Notes: generated from the letters alone by a model not told the origin. 23,867 bases of DNA from JAFARZ01 sp036490795 (GCA_036490795.1 DASXDG010000364.1:1-23867), one strand, 5' to 3'. Shown: positions 15,702 to 23,351, counted from the stretch's first letter. A program made the numbers and translations.

Positions 15702-16854
15702 GGATTTCGCGGCGCTGCCAGAAGCCGAACGCGACGCCGCCATCGAGCGGCTGCTCTCGGCGATGGATGCCGCGGGCAAGGCGGGCTGCTACCCGGAGCT
15801 GACCGTGGAGCGTCCCTGGTCGGTGCACAACCCGGTGCTGCAGGGAGAGTTCGCCTGCCCAGAGGCGATCGGCTGGTACCTGCGCCGGGAACTGCTCCGG
15901 CTGGCCGACGCGGGCGCGCGGATCTCCGTCTGCGCCGGGCGTCCCGCCCTCGACCTGCACGATCCGGCTCTGGTCAAGGCCGTCGACGAGACCAGCTGGG
16001 ACCTGCGGCGCAAGAAGCTGTTCCTGTTCGGGCCCGAGCGGATGGCGCTGTCCATCGACCGGCTGCAGCACTACACCGGAACGAGCGCTGAGTCGTTCCA
16101 GCGGTACGTGCTGCTGACCAACTACTCCTGGCACGTGGAGGAGTTCCGCGCCGAGTTCCCCGACGCGATCGGCCCGGCCGCGGACGGACGGCAGATGCCC
16201 GCCTGGCATCACGTCCTGCCCGACCGCGCCGGGCTGACCATGATCAACATCGGGGTCGGGCCCTCCAACGCCAAGACGATCACCGACCACCTCGCCGTGC
16301 TGCGGCCCGACCTGATGCTGATGATCGGCCACTGCGCTGGCCTGCGCAACCACCAGGAGGTCGGCGACCTGGTGCTCGCGACGTCCTACCTGCGGGACGA
16401 CCGGGTCCTCGACGACGTGCTGCCGCTGTCCATCCCGGTGGTCTCCAACCACACGCTGAACTCCCTGCTGCTCGAGGAGCTGACCGGCCGGGGCCTGCGC
16501 AGCCGGATGGGCATCGTGTACACCACGGCGAACCGCAACTGGGAACTGCAGCTCACCTCCGTGGGAGAGCGGCTGCAACTGTCCCGCGCCGTGGCGGTGG
16601 ACATGGAGTCGGCCACCGTGGCCGCCAACGGCTTCAGGTACCGCGTCCCGACCGCCACGCTGCTGGCGGTCAGCGACAAGCCGCTGCACGGCATGCCCAA
16701 GCTCAACGTCGAGGCGCAGTCGTTCTACGCCGATTCCCGCCGCCAGCACGTGGCGATCGCGATCGCGACCGCGTCGGCCGTGCGCGAGCGGTACCCGGGC
16801 GGCCTGCCCTCGGCCGACCTCCGCTCGGCCGACGAGCCGCTCCTCGGCGGGTAG
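15694..16854 (+). CDS. amn: AMP nucleosidase
   Basis: The enzyme splits AMP to adenine and ribose 5-phosphate. The 386-residue protein matches Escherichia coli Amn in long blocks: LQHYTGTSAESFQ, VLLTNYSWHVEEF, QMPAWHHVLP, INIGVGPSNAKT (G187 to T195), LMIGHCAGLR, AVDMESAT (D303, M304, E305) and SDKPLHG. It is about 100 residues shorter than the E. coli enzyme, mostly through a shorter N-terminal domain and shorter loops. The nucleoside phosphorylase fold in the C-terminal half is complete. The ATG at 15694 overlaps the last 8 bases of bioB, with no ribosome-binding site of its own, so translation probably depends on bioB. The frame is open further upstream inside bioB, but those residues do not look like the family. 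The stop codon lies inside a 14-bp tandem repeat. Confidence 0.9.
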   Translation: MPEDFAALPEAERDAAIERLLSAMDAAGKAGCYPELTVERPWSVHNPVLQGEFACPEAIGWYLRRELLRLADAGARISVCAGRPALDLHDPALVKAVDETSWDLRRKKLFLFGPERMALSIDRLQHYTGTSAESFQRYVLLTNYSWHVEEFRAEFPDAIGPAADGRQMPAWHHVLPDRAGLTMINIGVGPSNAKTITDHLAVLRPDLMLMIGHCAGLRNHQEVGDLVLATSYLRDDRVLDDVLPLSIPVVSNHTLNSLLLEELTGRGLRSRMGIVYTTANRNWELQLTSVGERLQLSRAVAVDMESATVAANGFRYRVPTATLLAVSDKPLHGMPKLNVEAQSFYADSRRQHVAIAIATASAVRERYPGGLPSADLRSADEPLLGG

Positions 16855-16890
16855 GGCTCGGCGGGTAGGGCTCGGCGGGCAGGGCTCGGC
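16843..16890 (+). repeat. Tandem repeat, 14-bp unit, 3.4 copies
   Basis: CTCGGCGGGTAGGG occurs at 16843 and 16857, then with one change at 16871, then in part at 16885-16890. The amn stop codon (TAG, 16852-16854) is in the first unit. Gain or loss of units would alter only the gap before ftsK. Confidence 0.9.
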
Positions 16891-16919
16891 CCGGGGCGAC
16901 ACGCCGAGAGCGAATATGC

Positions 16920-16948
16920 TTGGGCTTGGCGGGGGTTCTCGCTAGCTT
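16920..16948 (+). promoter_or_regulatory. Candidate promoter of ftsK, leaderless start
   Basis: TTGGGC (16920-16925) and TAGCTT (16943-16948) are separated by 17 bases, and the ATG at 16956 follows after 7 more. This is the only one of the six TANNNT sites here with a fair -35. No ribosome-binding site lies before the ATG. Confidence 0.4.
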
Positions 16949-16955
16949 TGCGACT

Positions 16956-19688
16956 ATGGCGACCCGTGCGCCCAAGAGGCCTGCCCGCTCCCGAGAGGGA
17001 TTCGACGAGGCTGCGCTCGAAGCGCTGGAGTTCGACGGACGCAGATCCCGCGGCACTTCCGGCACCAAGCGTTCTGGTTCTGGTTCTGGCTCGGGCTCCG
17101 CCCGCCAGACCAGCCGGCAGCCCGCGCCCAAGCGTCCCGCGGCGAAGAAACCCGCGGCGAAGAGGCCAGCCGCGAAGAGGCCGGCCGCGAAGAACACGAA
17201 GAAGCCATCAGCATCCGCGAAGGGCCGCCCGGCGCCGGCCAAGGGCGCTTCGCACGACCCGTTCGTGATCTTGATCGGCTGGGCTGGCCGGGCAATCCTT
17301 GGCGCCTGGCTGATCGTGGCGGGCGGTGTCGGCTTCGCCGCGCGCGCCATCGGCAAGGGCGCGCGCGACCTGGACCCGCACCACCGCAGGGACGGCCTCG
17401 GGCTGCTCACGCTCGGCGCGGCGATCGTGCTCGCCGCGAGCCTGTGGTGGAAGATGGGCAACCCGATCGGCCGCGCGGTGCAGTACCTGTTCTTCGGCGG
17501 CCTCGGCGCGCTGGCCGGCGTGACGCCGCTGCTCGTGGCGCTGCTCGCCTGGCGCTTCCTGCGCCACCCAGACCGGAACTCAGAGACCGCGCGCGCCTCC
17601 ATCGGCTGGCTCGCGCTGCTGGTCGGCGCCGTCGGCCTCGCGCACATCGCCAGGGGCCTGCCGCACCCGTCCGACGGCGCGGCCGCGATGCGCGCGGCCG
17701 GCGGCTACATCGGGTACGCCGCCGCCGGGCCGCTCTCCGCCGCTGTCACCGCGTGGGTGGCAACGCCGCTGCTCGCGTTGCTGGCCGCGTTCGGCATCCT
17801 GGTCATCACCGGTACTCCGATCCACCGCATCCCCGAGCGGCTCGCCGACCTGCGCGAAGTCTTCGGGCATGCAGAACTAACAGATGATGATGACTCGCTC
17901 GATATCGACGATGAGTACGAAGGGTCGACGGGCAGCGTGACGCGGGGCGGTGCTCGTGCCCAGATCGCGAAGCAGATCAGGCTGCGTCCCGCGCTCGAGC
18001 CCGGTGAGCACACCAAGCCGTACGACAGCCCGCTCCTCGGCTACGGCAAGCAGGTGAAACAGGGCAAGGAACCGGACCTCACGATCCTCGACAAGCTGGG
18101 CTTCGACGACCCGCCTTCGTCAGCGGAACCGGAACCCGCGCCAGCGCCCGAGCCGGTCAAACTTCCCGAGCCGCACGAGCCGCTGCGCAACCCCGAGCAG
18201 CTGACGCTGACCGGCGCCACGCTCGGCGGGTACACGCTGCCGCCCACCGCCCTGCTGCGCCCGGGCACCGCGCCCAAGCAGCGCACCCGGGCGAACGACA
18301 TCGTCGTCGCGGCGCTGTCCGAGGTGCTCGAGCAGTTCAACGTGGACGCGCAGGTCACCGGGTTCAGCCGGGGCCCGACGGTGACCAGGTACGAGATCGA
18401 GCTCGGGCCCGCGGTGAAGGTGGAGCGGGTCACCGCGCTGTCCAAGAACATTTCCTACGCGGTGAAGAGCGCCGACGTCCGAATCCTGTCGCCGATCCCC
18501 GGCAAGTCGGCCATCGGCGTCGAGATCCCGAACGCCGACAAGGAGGTCGTCAGCCTCGGCGACGTGCTCAAGTCGTCGGACGCGATCAACAACCATCACC
18601 CGATGGTGGTCGGGCTCGGCAAGGACGTCGAGGGCCAGGTGCTGGTGGCGAACCTGGCGAAGATGCCGCACATCCTGATCGCTGGTGCGACCGGTGCCGG
18701 TAAGTCGGTGTGCCTGAATGGGCTGATCACAAGCATTTTGACCAGGGCCACGCCGGATGAGGTGCGGATGATCCTGGTCGACCCGAAACGGGTCGAGCTG
18801 ACCATCTACGAGGGAATCCCGCACCTGATCACGCCGATCATCACCAACCCGAAGAAGGCGGCGGAGGCGCTGGAATGGGTCGTCGGGGAGATGGAACGCC
18901 GCTATGACGACCTGGCCGCTTCTGGCTTCCGGCACGTGGACGACTTCAACAAGGCGGTGCGGGCAGGCAAGCTGACACCGCCGCCTGGGTCGGAACGGGT
19001 GTACCTGCCCTACCCGTACCTGCTGGTGATCATCGACGAGCTGGCCGACCTGATGATGGTGGCACCGCGCGACGTCGAGGATTCGGTGGTGCGGATCACG
19101 CAGCTGGCGCGCGCGGCGGGCATTCACCTGGTGATCGCGACGCAGCGTCCGTCGGTGGACGTGGTGACCGGCCTGATCAAGGCGAACGTGCCGTCGCGGC
19201 TGGCGTTCGCGGTGTCCTCGCTGACCGACTCGCGCGTGATCCTCGACCAGCCGGGCGCGGAGAAGCTGGTCGGCCAAGGCGACGCGCTGTACCTGCCGAT
19301 GGGCTCCTCGAAGCCGGTGCGGCTGCAGAACGCGTACGTGTCGGAGAAAGAGATCCGGGACATCGTCGCGCACTGCAAGAAGCAGGCCGAGCCTGACTAC
19401 CGCGCAGACGTGTCCGTGGCGCCGGAGAAGAAACGGGATATCGACGACGACATCGGCGACGATCTCGAGCTGCTGATCCAGGCGGCGGAGCTGGTGATTT
19501 CCACCCAGTTCGGGTCGACGTCGATGCTGCAGCGCAAGCTTCGGGTCGGTTTCGCGAAGGCGGGCCGCCTGATGGACCTGCTCGAGTCACGCAGTATCGT
19601 CGGCCCCAGTGAGGGTTCGAAGGCGCGCGATGTGCTCGTGCGGCCCGACGATCTCGAAGACACGCTCAGGTCGCTGCAGGGAGGGTAG
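16956..19688 (+). CDS. ftsK: DNA translocase FtsK
   Basis: This ATP-driven pump clears chromosome ends through the closing septum and activates dimer resolution. It has 910 residues from the ATG at 16956; an in-frame TTG at 16920 would overlap the promoter, and the ATG at 16916 is in another frame. The layout is: a basic, low-complexity N-terminus (about 1-100, with SGSGSGS and four PAAK[KRN] repeats), about four membrane segments (about 100-300), an acidic and Pro-rich linker, and the motor with Walker A GATGAGKS at 577-584 (K583) and Walker B VIIDE (D694, E695). The winged-helix gamma domain that reads polar DNA motifs is at the end (about 835-900, ELVISTQFGSTSMLQRKL). The basic N-terminal repeats replace the usual N-terminal tail and may bind DNA or acidic lipids. 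It opens the conserved ftsK-clgR block. Confidence 0.96.
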   Translation: MATRAPKRPARSREGFDEAALEALEFDGRRSRGTSGTKRSGSGSGSGSARQTSRQPAPKRPAAKKPAAKRPAAKRPAAKNTKKPSASAKGRPAPAKGASHDPFVILIGWAGRAILGAWLIVAGGVGFAARAIGKGARDLDPHHRRDGLGLLTLGAAIVLAASLWWKMGNPIGRAVQYLFFGGLGALAGVTPLLVALLAWRFLRHPDRNSETARASIGWLALLVGAVGLAHIARGLPHPSDGAAAMRAAGGYIGYAAAGPLSAAVTAWVATPLLALLAAFGILVITGTPIHRIPERLADLREVFGHAELTDDDDSLDIDDEYEGSTGSVTRGGARAQIAKQIRLRPALEPGEHTKPYDSPLLGYGKQVKQGKEPDLTILDKLGFDDPPSSAEPEPAPAPEPVKLPEPHEPLRNPEQLTLTGATLGGYTLPPTALLRPGTAPKQRTRANDIVVAALSEVLEQFNVDAQVTGFSRGPTVTRYEIELGPAVKVERVTALSKNISYAVKSADVRILSPIPGKSAIGVEIPNADKEVVSLGDVLKSSDAINNHHPMVVGLGKDVEGQVLVANLAKMPHILIAGATGAGKSVCLNGLITSILTRATPDEVRMILVDPKRVELTIYEGIPHLITPIITNPKKAAEALEWVVGEMERRYDDLAASGFRHVDDFNKAVRAGKLTPPPGSERVYLPYPYLLVIIDELADLMMVAPRDVEDSVVRITQLARAAGIHLVIATQRPSVDVVTGLIKANVPSRLAFAVSSLTDSRVILDQPGAEKLVGQGDALYLPMGSSKPVRLQNAYVSEKEIRDIVAHCKKQAEPDYRADVSVAPEKKRDIDDDIGDDLELLIQAAELVISTQFGSTSMLQRKLRVGFAKAGRLMDLLESRSIVGPSEGSKARDVLVRPDDLEDTLRSLQGG
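17136..17195 (+). repeat. In-frame tandem repeat in ftsK, 4 x 15 bp
   Basis: Four 15-bp units (17136, 17151, 17166, 17181), for example CCCGCGGCGAAGAGG, encode PAAKK, PAAKR, PAAKR and PAAKN at residues 61-80. The units differ at third and a few other positions. Confidence 0.85.
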
Positions 19689-19717
19689 CCCGGCACGCGA
19701 TTTAGCCGGGAAATCGC
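19689..19717 (+). terminator. Two overlapping, mutually exclusive hairpins after ftsK
   Basis: CCCGGC (19689-19694) can pair with GCCGGG (19705-19710); GCGATTT (19697-19703) can pair with AAATCGC (19711-19717). They begin right after the ftsK stop. Either could end transcription, and having both suggests alternative folds. There is no T-run. Confidence 0.4.
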
Positions 19718-19753
19718 AACCCTTGCTTCACCGATCTCGTGCTGTCCGCTGTC

Positions 19754-19842
19754 TACACTTGGTGATGGTTCCCGTACCCGGGGATGACCCTGTGCTTAAA
19801 TTACCTCTTCCGAATAACAGCACGACGATACGCAGCAGGAGG
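19754..19842 (+). promoter_or_regulatory. Candidate -10 and strong ribosome-binding site of the RodZ-like gene
   Basis: TACACT (19754-19759) fits a -10 element and would give a leader of about 80 bases. AGGAGG (19837-19842) is a perfect ribosome-binding site 6 bases before the GTG at 19849 and decides that start. The ATG at 19765, 5 bases after TACACT, is in frame and would add 28 residues if leaderless; I think it less likely. Confidence 0.5.
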
Positions 19843-19848
19843 CTCAGC

Positions 19849-20586
19849 GTGGCCATCGGTGAAACCCTGGCGGAAGCCCGCCGTCAGGCCGGTCTCACCA
19901 TCACCCAGGTCAGCGAGCGGACCCGGATCAGGGAATCCATCATCCGCGGTATCGAGCAGGGTGACTTCTCGGCGTGCGGCGGCGATTTCTACGCCCGCGG
20001 CCACATCCGCAGCATCGCCGAAGCGGTGGGCCTCGATTCCGTCGCGCTGATCAGCGAGTACGACACTGAGCACGGCACGCCGGGCAGCATCTCGGCCGCC
20101 GACGTCTTCGAGCCGTCGACCCCGATCAAGCTCAGGGAACGGCGTTCGCCAAGCCTGAGCATGATCGTGGTGATCGTCTTGCTCGGCATCATCGGCTACG
20201 CCGCGTATCACCTGGTGTCCAGCCACAATCACAAGTCGTCCGACGTCGCTGCCGGGATCGCCACACCGCGCGCGACGGCGGTGCGCACGACGCCGAAGGT
20301 CGCGGCGACGCACTCACCCAGCCCGACGCCGGCGGTGCCCGACGACGTGGTGATCAAGCTGACCGCTACGGCGGAGTGCTGGGTGGAGCTCAGCAACACC
20401 AGCACCGGGCAGCTCGTCTTCCAGGGCGACATCTACGCCGGTTCCTCGCAGAGCTGGACCGAGAAGCAAGCGGTCACGCTATCGCTCGGCAACCCGCCCG
20501 GCGTGGTACTGACCGTCAACGGCAAGCGCGAGTCCACCAAATCCCCGGTCCCCGTCGAGCTCCACTTCAGCCCCCCGACGAATTAG
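19849..20586 (+). CDS. RodZ-like membrane protein with N-terminal helix-turn-helix
   Basis: The 245-residue protein has a cytoplasmic helix-turn-helix domain of the RodZ type (about 1-70, IGETLAEARRQAGLTITQVS, then CGGDFYARGHIRSIAEAVG), one membrane segment (about 104-123, SMIVVIVLLGIIGYAAYHLV), a Thr/Ser/Pro-rich linker (about 135-165) and an outside C-terminal DUF4115-like beta domain (about 168-245). In rod-shaped bacteria RodZ ties MreB to the envelope. In actinobacteria this gene sits between ftsK and rimO and its role is less clear. The Shine-Dalgarno sequence supports the GTG start. The gap to rimO is only 26 bases, yet rimO may have its own promoter. Confidence 0.85.
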   Translation: MAIGETLAEARRQAGLTITQVSERTRIRESIIRGIEQGDFSACGGDFYARGHIRSIAEAVGLDSVALISEYDTEHGTPGSISAADVFEPSTPIKLRERRSPSLSMIVVIVLLGIIGYAAYHLVSSHNHKSSDVAAGIATPRATAVRTTPKVAATHSPSPTPAVPDDVVIKLTATAECWVELSNTSTGQLVFQGDIYAGSSQSWTEKQAVTLSLGNPPGVVLTVNGKRESTKSPVPVELHFSPPTN

Positions 20587-20599
20587 TCGCGCTGTCAAC

Positions 20600-20605
20600 T
20601 AGGCT
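20600..20605 (+). promoter_or_regulatory. Probable -10 element of rimO, leaderless start
   Basis: TAGGCT is followed by 7 bases and the GTG at 20613. No ribosome-binding site precedes this GTG, and no convincing -35 is seen because the site is squeezed against the upstream stop codon. Confidence 0.4.
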
Positions 20606-20612
20606 CAAGCGT

Positions 20613-22130
20613 GTGGGGAGCACACCGAGAACAGTAAGCCTGGTCACGCTCGGCTGCGCGCGCAACGAGGTCGATTCCGAAGAACTCGCGGCGCGGCTGG
20701 CGGCCGACGGCTGGGAGCTCGCGGAACCTGGCGAAGAAGCCAGCGTCGTTATGATCAATACCTGCGGGTTCATCCAGGCCGCTAAGCAGGAGTCGATCGA
20801 CGAACTGCTGTCGGCCAGCGAATCCGGCGCGAAGGTCGTCGCGGTCGGCTGCCTGGCCGAGCGGTACGGCGCGGACCTGGCCAGTGAGCTGCCAGAGGCG
20901 CAGGTGCTCAGCTTCGACGACTACTCGGACATCGGCTCCCGGCTTGACGATGTGCTCGCGGGCCGCGCCAAGCCAGCACACGCGGCGAGAGATCGCCGCA
21001 AGCTGCTGCCGATCTCCCCGGCGGCCCGTAAGTCGGCACCCGCCGCCGGAGATCCCGCTAGCGCCTATATCCCGGGCTTCGGGCTGTCCGGCGATACGTT
21101 CCGGCGGCGGCTGACCAGGGGCGTGGTGGCGCCGCTGAAGATCGCCTCGGGGTGCGACCGGCGGTGCTCGTTCTGCGCGATCCCTTCCTTCCGTGGCGCG
21201 TTCGTTTCCCGGCGGCCGCCGGAGATCTTGGCCGAGGCCGCCTGGCTGGCCGGTGACGGGGTCAAGGAACTGCTGCTGGTCAGCGAGAACTCGACCTCCT
21301 ACGGCAAGGACCTGGGCAACCTGCGGCTGCTTGAGGAGATGCTGCCCGACCTGGCGGCGGTGCCAGGCATCGACCGGGTGCGGATCAGCTACCTGCAGCC
21401 CGCCGAGATGCGGCCAGGGCTGATCACGGCGATCGCCGCCACGCCCGGTGTCGCACCCTATTTCGACCTTTCTTTCCAGCACGCGAGCGGCCCGGTGCTG
21501 CGCGCGATGCGGCGGTTCGGTGACCGGCCGAGGTTCCTCAGCCTGCTCGACCAGGTCAGGGAGCTGGCCCCGAACGCTGGCGCCAGGTCGAACTTCATCG
21601 TGGGCTTTCCCGGCGAAACCGCCGAGGATCTGCGCGAGCTCGAGCTGTTCCTGAGCAGCGCCCGGCTCGACGCCATCGGCATCTTCGGCTATTCCGACGA
21701 GGATGGCACCGAGGCGGAGGGACTGCCGGGCAAGCTGGCGGACGCGGAGATCAGCCGCCGGGTCGAGGAGTTCGCCGACCTGGCCGAGGAGCTGATGGCC
21801 CAGCGCGCCGCCGAGCGGATCGGAGAGACCGTCGAGGTGCTCATCGAGGAGCGGCTCGAGGATCCTCTGCTCGAGGACGGTCCGGTCGGTGAGGCGCCGC
21901 TTGGTGAGGCCCTGCCGCCCGGTGTGACCCTGCCCGGTGTGACCCTGCCCGGTGTGGCCCTGCCCGGTGTGGCCCTGTACGAGGGCAGGGCGGCGCACCA
22001 GGCGCCGGAGGTAGACGGTGTCATCACGGTCCGGTCAGCGGTCCCGCTGGCCGTGGGGGACATGGTCACCGCCGTGGTGACCGGTTCCGATGGAGTGGAC
22101 CTCACGGCCGACGTGCCAAGTTCGCGGTGA
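20613..22130 (+). CDS. rimO: Ribosomal protein S12 methylthiotransferase
   Basis: This radical-SAM enzyme adds a methylthio group to an aspartate of ribosomal protein S12. From the GTG at 20613 it has 505 residues. The N-terminal cluster domain has C15 (TLGCARNEVDSE), C51 (INTCGF) and C80 (VGCLAERYG); the radical-SAM motif CDRRCSFC gives C181, C185 and C188. The C-terminal TRAM domain starts near residue 405 (ETVEVLIEER) but is broken by an insertion of about 35 residues with four GV[TA]LP-type repeats (437-456) before it resumes at YEGRAAHQAPEVDG. The related tRNA enzyme MiaB is excluded by this ending and by the rimO-pgsA context. The frame runs open upstream through the RodZ-like gene, but those residues do not resemble the family. 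The end overlaps pgsA by 4 bases. Confidence 0.94.
   Translation: MGSTPRTVSLVTLGCARNEVDSEELAARLAADGWELAEPGEEASVVMINTCGFIQAAKQESIDELLSASESGAKVVAVGCLAERYGADLASELPEAQVLSFDDYSDIGSRLDDVLAGRAKPAHAARDRRKLLPISPAARKSAPAAGDPASAYIPGFGLSGDTFRRRLTRGVVAPLKIASGCDRRCSFCAIPSFRGAFVSRRPPEILAEAAWLAGDGVKELLLVSENSTSYGKDLGNLRLLEEMLPDLAAVPGIDRVRISYLQPAEMRPGLITAIAATPGVAPYFDLSFQHASGPVLRAMRRFGDRPRFLSLLDQVRELAPNAGARSNFIVGFPGETAEDLRELELFLSSARLDAIGIFGYSDEDGTEAEGLPGKLADAEISRRVEEFADLAEELMAQRAAERIGETVEVLIEERLEDPLLEDGPVGEAPLGEALPPGVTLPGVTLPGVALPGVALYEGRAAHQAPEVDGVITVRSAVPLAVGDMVTAVVTGSDGVDLTADVPSSR
21921..21980 (+). repeat. In-frame tandem repeat in rimO, 4 x 15 bp
   Basis: GGTGTGACCCTGCCC at 21921 and 21936, then GGTGTGGCCCTGCCC at 21951 and GGTGTGGCCCTGTAC at 21966. 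They encode GVTLP, GVTLP, GVALP, GVALY. The near identity suggests recent expansion. Confidence 0.95.
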
Positions 22131-22702
22131 AACAGCCCGCGGTGGGTGAGCCGGGGCGGGTCAGCCTGTACAACATCGCCAACTGGCTCACGGTCGCCCG
22201 GATAGCGCTCGTGCCCCTTGTCGTGATCGGCCTGATGGCCGGCGGTACCGTGTGGCGGCTGGTGGCCCTCGCCGCCTTCGGCGTGGCGTCCGTCACCGAT
22301 CTGCTCGACGGCCGCCTCGCCCGCAGCCGCGGGCTGGTGACCGACTTCGGCAAGATCGCCGACCCGGTCGCGGACAAGGCGCTCACCGGCGCGGCCCTGA
22401 TCTGCCTATCCGGGCTCGGCGAGCTCCCGTGGTGGGTGACCGCCGTGATCATGGCGCGGGAGCTGGGCGTGACCGTGCTGCGGTTCTGGGTGATCCGCAG
22501 GGGCGTCATCGCGGCGAGCCGCGGCGGGAAGGTCAAGACCGTCCTGCAGATCCTCGCGATCAGCCTGTACATACTGCCCTGGGGGAACGCGGTGGTCCGT
22601 GACACGGCGATGGGCGCGGCACTTGTCGTCACTGTAGTGACGGGATTTGATTACGTGCTACAAGCGATGCGGCTGCGTCGCGGCGAGGAGGGGGCGCGGT
22701 GA
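22127..22702 (+). CDS. pgsA: CDP-diacylglycerol-glycerol-3-phosphate 3-phosphatidyltransferase
   Basis: This membrane enzyme makes phosphatidylglycerophosphate, the precursor of phosphatidylglycerol and cardiolipin. It has 191 residues with several membrane segments. The CDP-alcohol phosphotransferase signature is perfect: D58, D61, G62, A65, R66, G75, D79 and D83 in DLLDGRLARSRG and FGKIADPVAD. The GTG start overlaps the rimO stop (GTGA) and the stop overlaps the next start in the same way, so rimO-pgsA-cinA is one coupled unit. Family members using inositol phosphate or serine exist, but the glycerol-phosphate activity is the usual assignment for this neighbour of rimO and cinA. Confidence 0.9.
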   Translation: MKQPAVGEPGRVSLYNIANWLTVARIALVPLVVIGLMAGGTVWRLVALAAFGVASVTDLLDGRLARSRGLVTDFGKIADPVADKALTGAALICLSGLGELPWWVTAVIMARELGVTVLRFWVIRRGVIAASRGGKVKTVLQILAISLYILPWGNAVVRDTAMGAALVVTVVTGFDYVLQAMRLRRGEEGAR

Positions 22703-23265
22703 CCGGGATCGCCGGGGCGGCCGGGATCGCCGGGGCGGCCGGAATAGCTGGTTCGGCCGGGATCGCTGGTTCGGCGGGGGATGCGGCGGTGGGGCTGGCC
22801 CGGCGGGTGCACGCCCTGCTTCAGGCCCGCGGCCAGACGGTGGCGGTCGCCGAATCCCTGACCGGAGGGCTGGTGGCCGCGGCGCTGACCGATATCCCGG
22901 GCGCCTCCGCCTCGTTCCGCGGCGGGATTGTGTCCTACGCCACAGAGCTGAAGGCGGCCCTGCTCGGCGTGGACGCGGGCGTGCTGGCCCGCCACGGCGC
23001 CGTCTACGGCCCGGTGGCCGCGGCCATGGCCACGGGGGTCAGGACCAGGCTCGGAGCCAGCTACGGGCTGGCCACCACCGGCGTGGCGGGGCCTGAGCCT
23101 CAGGACGGGCAGCCGGTGGGCACCGTCCATATCGGCATAAGCGGCGCCGGCGACACGGTGGTCAGAACGGTCGCATTGTCCGGAGACCGTGCGCAGATCC
23201 GTAGACTGACGGTAGAGCATGCCCTTGGGTTGCTCCTCGGGCGGCTCGGGGAAGAGACAAACTGA
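22699..23265 (+). CDS. CinA C-terminal-domain protein, probable NMN amidohydrolase (PncC)
   Basis: It is expected to deamidate nicotinamide mononucleotide in NAD recycling. The 188-residue protein has only the CinA C-terminal domain, not the N-terminal MoCF domain of full CinA. Family motifs: VAVAESLTGGLVAAALTDIPGAS-type start (AESLTGG at 51-57), FRGGIVSYATELKAALLGV, TTGVAGP and PVGTVHIG. Before the domain comes an N-terminal stretch (3-26) of four six-residue repeats, GIAG[AS]A, which is not part of the family. The GTG start is fixed by the GTGA overlap with pgsA. A start further in, after the repeats, would break that coupling, and I see no ribosome-binding site for one. Confidence 0.88.
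   Translation: MTGIAGAAGIAGAAGIAGSAGIAGSAGDAAVGLARRVHALLQARGQTVAVAESLTGGLVAAALTDIPGASASFRGGIVSYATELKAALLGVDAGVLARHGAVYGPVAAAMATGVRTRLGASYGLATTGVAGPEPQDGQPVGTVHIGISGAGDTVVRTVALSGDRAQIRRLTVEHALGLLLGRLGEETN
22705..22776 (+). repeat. In-frame tandem repeat at the start of the cinA-like gene, 4 x 18 bp
   Basis: Units begin at 22705, 22723, 22741 and 22759. The first two are identical (GGGATCGCCGGGGCGGCC); the last two share a GCTGGTTCGG core. They encode the repeated GIAG[AS]A at the N-terminus. Confidence 0.95.
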
Positions 23266-23351
23266 TTACAGCGTTACGTCAGGAGCGAACACGCAATGCC
23301 ATGATCTCGCGCGGTTGCGGTCCGGCCGGTACGGTGGGAGTGTGGCCGGTG

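Noticed and set aside
16843..16890. CRISPR-like array
   Set aside because: The repeats here and in the other arrays are direct head-to-tail units of 9-18 bp with no spacers, and no cas gene is present.
16916..16918. ATG at 16916 as the ftsK start
   Set aside because: It is not in the ftsK frame, and it lies just upstream of the candidate -35 element.
19689..19717. H-type pseudoknot from the interleaved stems after ftsK
   Set aside because: The third loop would have zero bases and could not span a 6-bp stem, so the two stems are treated as alternatives.
19765..19848. ATG at 19765 as a leaderless start of the RodZ-like gene
   Set aside because: It would add 28 residues that do not resemble the family, while the GTG at 19849 has a perfect AGGAGG and the family's first residues. 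It remains possible.
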